From NCBI GenBank assembly GCA_001430745.1, contig KQ482011.1, positions 87,769 through 121,968 of the forward strand: a stretch of DNA of 34,200 nucleotides, read 5' to 3'. The notes beneath the pieces were generated by a model. It made no database searches. It was given only the letters and a program-made list of their open reading frames with translations, and was not told the origin of the DNA. The stretch is from Auxenochlorella pyrenoidosa. Its lineage: Eukaryota > Chlorophyta > Trebouxiophyceae > Chlorellales > Chlorellaceae. Both the position numbers and the translations under genes were made by a program. Positions 33,401-34,200 of the stretch are shown here, piece by piece; the first letter of the stretch is position 1; each line of letters begins with the position of its first letter.

Positions 33401-33942
33401 TTGAGCACTCATAAAAGCACGTTGGGTCCTGCGTGCAGGGTGCAAGCCTCCTCCAACCCTACCAATCAGCGTCATACATCCGTCCCTTGCCCCCCCCACC
33501 CCCCACCCCACCCCCCACCCCCCAACACCCCAACACCCCAACCCCCCCAAACCCCCACCCCACCCACCCACCCACCTCGTACAGCCGGCGCCGAACAAAG
33601 CTGAGTGATGTGACCCAGATCCCCAGCCCGCAGAAGAAGGCCAGACTGCCCGCCAGGCTGTTGGCACCGCCTGGCCCTTCGCCCCAGTTCTTGAAGTTCA
33701 CCCAGAAACTGCAAAACAGTGTAGAGGAGGGCTGGGCAGGCAGGGCGTGGATGTCCCGTGGGGGAGAACAGCTTGGCGCAAGGAATGATGTCAGCAGCAG
33801 GAGGGGTTGCCTATGGGGCTTCTGGCACAGACGTAACACCAGAGGGAGCAGGACAGGCGCTCACGTGTTTGTAATGCCCCAGTACACGTAGTATAGCACG
33901 GAGTGGAGGAGCACCACCCACAGCGTGCCGTGGCCCATCCAC
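30414..33942 (-). CDS. Ferric-chelate reductase (FRO/NOX superfamily), 3' part
   Basis: Exons (minus): 33942-33865, 33708-33576, 33204-33114, 32842-32718, 32560-32484, 32314-31931, 31775-31388, 31204-31119, 30957-30849, 30650-30414; about 568 residues in the window, phases agree. The enzyme passes electrons from cytosolic NADPH via FAD and two hemes across the membrane to Fe(III) or Cu(II). Seen: a membrane segment (WMGHGTLWVVLLHSVLYYVYW), a helix with heme His pair H-x13-H (RCHITCFIG...CAHYSAAW), the FAD motif HPFS rebuilt across a GC-AG intron, and NADPH loop AGGVGVT. A long insert follows with two more helices (AAQLAACYALTYFGAF and ACVLISAVATGLPAFF), as in plant FROs. The C-terminal block is VVGVYAGGPAGL, where the family usually has CGP. 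The first heme His of the first pair is expected just upstream of 33942, outside any exon visible here. Confidence 0.87.
32315..32717 (-). other. Two consecutive GC-AG introns in the ferric reductase
   Basis: Intron 32717-32561 follows GCTGACAAG with GCAAGG. Intron 32483-32315 follows CATTCAG with GCAAGA. Acceptors are CTCCCGCAG and GCCCTGCAG, and phases 0 and 2 match. The second splits the FAD-binding HPFS motif. Confidence 0.82.
33489..33575 (-). repeat. Long G-rich tract directly after a splice donor
   Basis: The plus strand is almost pure C and A (CCCCACCCC units). On the sense strand the intron starts at the donor with GTGGGTGGGTGGGTGGGG and continues for about 85 nt with more than ten G3-G8 runs. 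It can form one or several RNA G-quadruplexes. Confidence 0.85.
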
Positions 33943-34200
33943 CTGCAGGCGTGGGCATTCAGCAAGCCCATTCAGTGTGCCCGCATGTTGGTGTCTATAC
34001 TGAATGCCAGCGAATAGGGCGCAGGACTGACCTGAGAGCCCATCCCGTCAGAGGGCCCTCCCTGCGTCTCCCTGCGTCGCACACAGCCACCATCTCCCCT
34101 TATGGTGGTCCCTCCCTCCCTGCCTGCTGCGCCCTTGCTACCTGCTCGCCTGCAGAAGCACTTGCTAGGGAGGGGCGATAGCCAGTGGCCCTTTCGCCCG
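33943..34200. other. 5' flank of the visible reductase exons, probably intron
   Basis: No exon with a histidine in the required position was found. A short open stretch ending at 34032 with a GTCAGT donor was considered and not accepted. GGGAGG/CCTCCC direct repeats occur near 34050-34120. Confidence 0.4.

Noticed and set aside
33489..33575. Telomere-like or satellite array
   Set aside because: Units are irregular CCCCA/CCCAA, not the CCCTAAA repeat of green plants, and the tract lies wholly in a reductase intron.
34032..34095. Upstream reductase exon ending GGGCTCTCAG with GTCAGT donor
   Set aside because: It is in phase and would read GWALR before WMGHG, but the family has a heme-binding His where this gives Leu, and no good acceptor precedes it.

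Overview
This is a GC-rich nuclear window from a green alga, most likely a Chlorella-like trebouxiophyte. The lineage is inferred from several traits: intron-dense genes with mostly GTGNGN donors and pyrimidine-plus-CAG acceptors, the green-algal polyadenylation signal TGTAA downstream of several stops, Ala/Gln/Ser-Pro-rich low-complexity protein segments, and plant-type gene families. No prokaryotic, viral or transposon gene was recognised. Almost all long ORFs here are antisense or frame shadows, so the gene models were built by joining exons whose splice sites and reading phases agree.

Layout: (1) 7-956 (+), the 3' half of deoxyhypusine hydroxylase. (2) 10629-1515 (-), a 22-exon gene for a predicted ~1709-residue single-pass surface protein. 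It has a signal peptide, Ser-Pro linker, three thrombospondin type-1 repeats, EGF-like and double-Cys repeat modules, one membrane helix and a ~790-residue cytoplasmic tail. (3) 21196-11217 (-), a 17-exon gene for a ~2367-residue coiled-coil protein. (4) 21874-22035 (+), a 53-residue one-helix membrane microprotein. Only 15 nt after it comes (5) 22051-24347 (+), the box C/D snoRNP assembly factor BCD1/ZNHIT6. The pair looks dicistronic. (6) 27499-24830 (-), an organelle-targeted short-chain dehydrogenase. (7) 27897-30078 (+), a basic nuclear-type protein with a PARP-like zinc finger, whose middle exons are uncertain. (8) 33942-30414 (-), the 3' part of a plant/algal ferric-chelate reductase; its 5' end lies beyond the window.

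The genes do not form one pathway: they are ordinary neighbours (eIF5A hypusination, snoRNP assembly, plastid or mitochondrial redox, iron reduction, cell surface, coiled-coil scaffold). The strongest novelty candidates are the TSP1/EGF/double-Cys receptor-like protein and the microprotein-BCD1 dicistron. RNA-processing oddities recur across genes: at least four GC-AG introns, G-quadruplex-capable tracts directly after donors, CA microsatellites just before acceptors, and short tandem duplications in introns, one of which duplicates a splice donor in frame.
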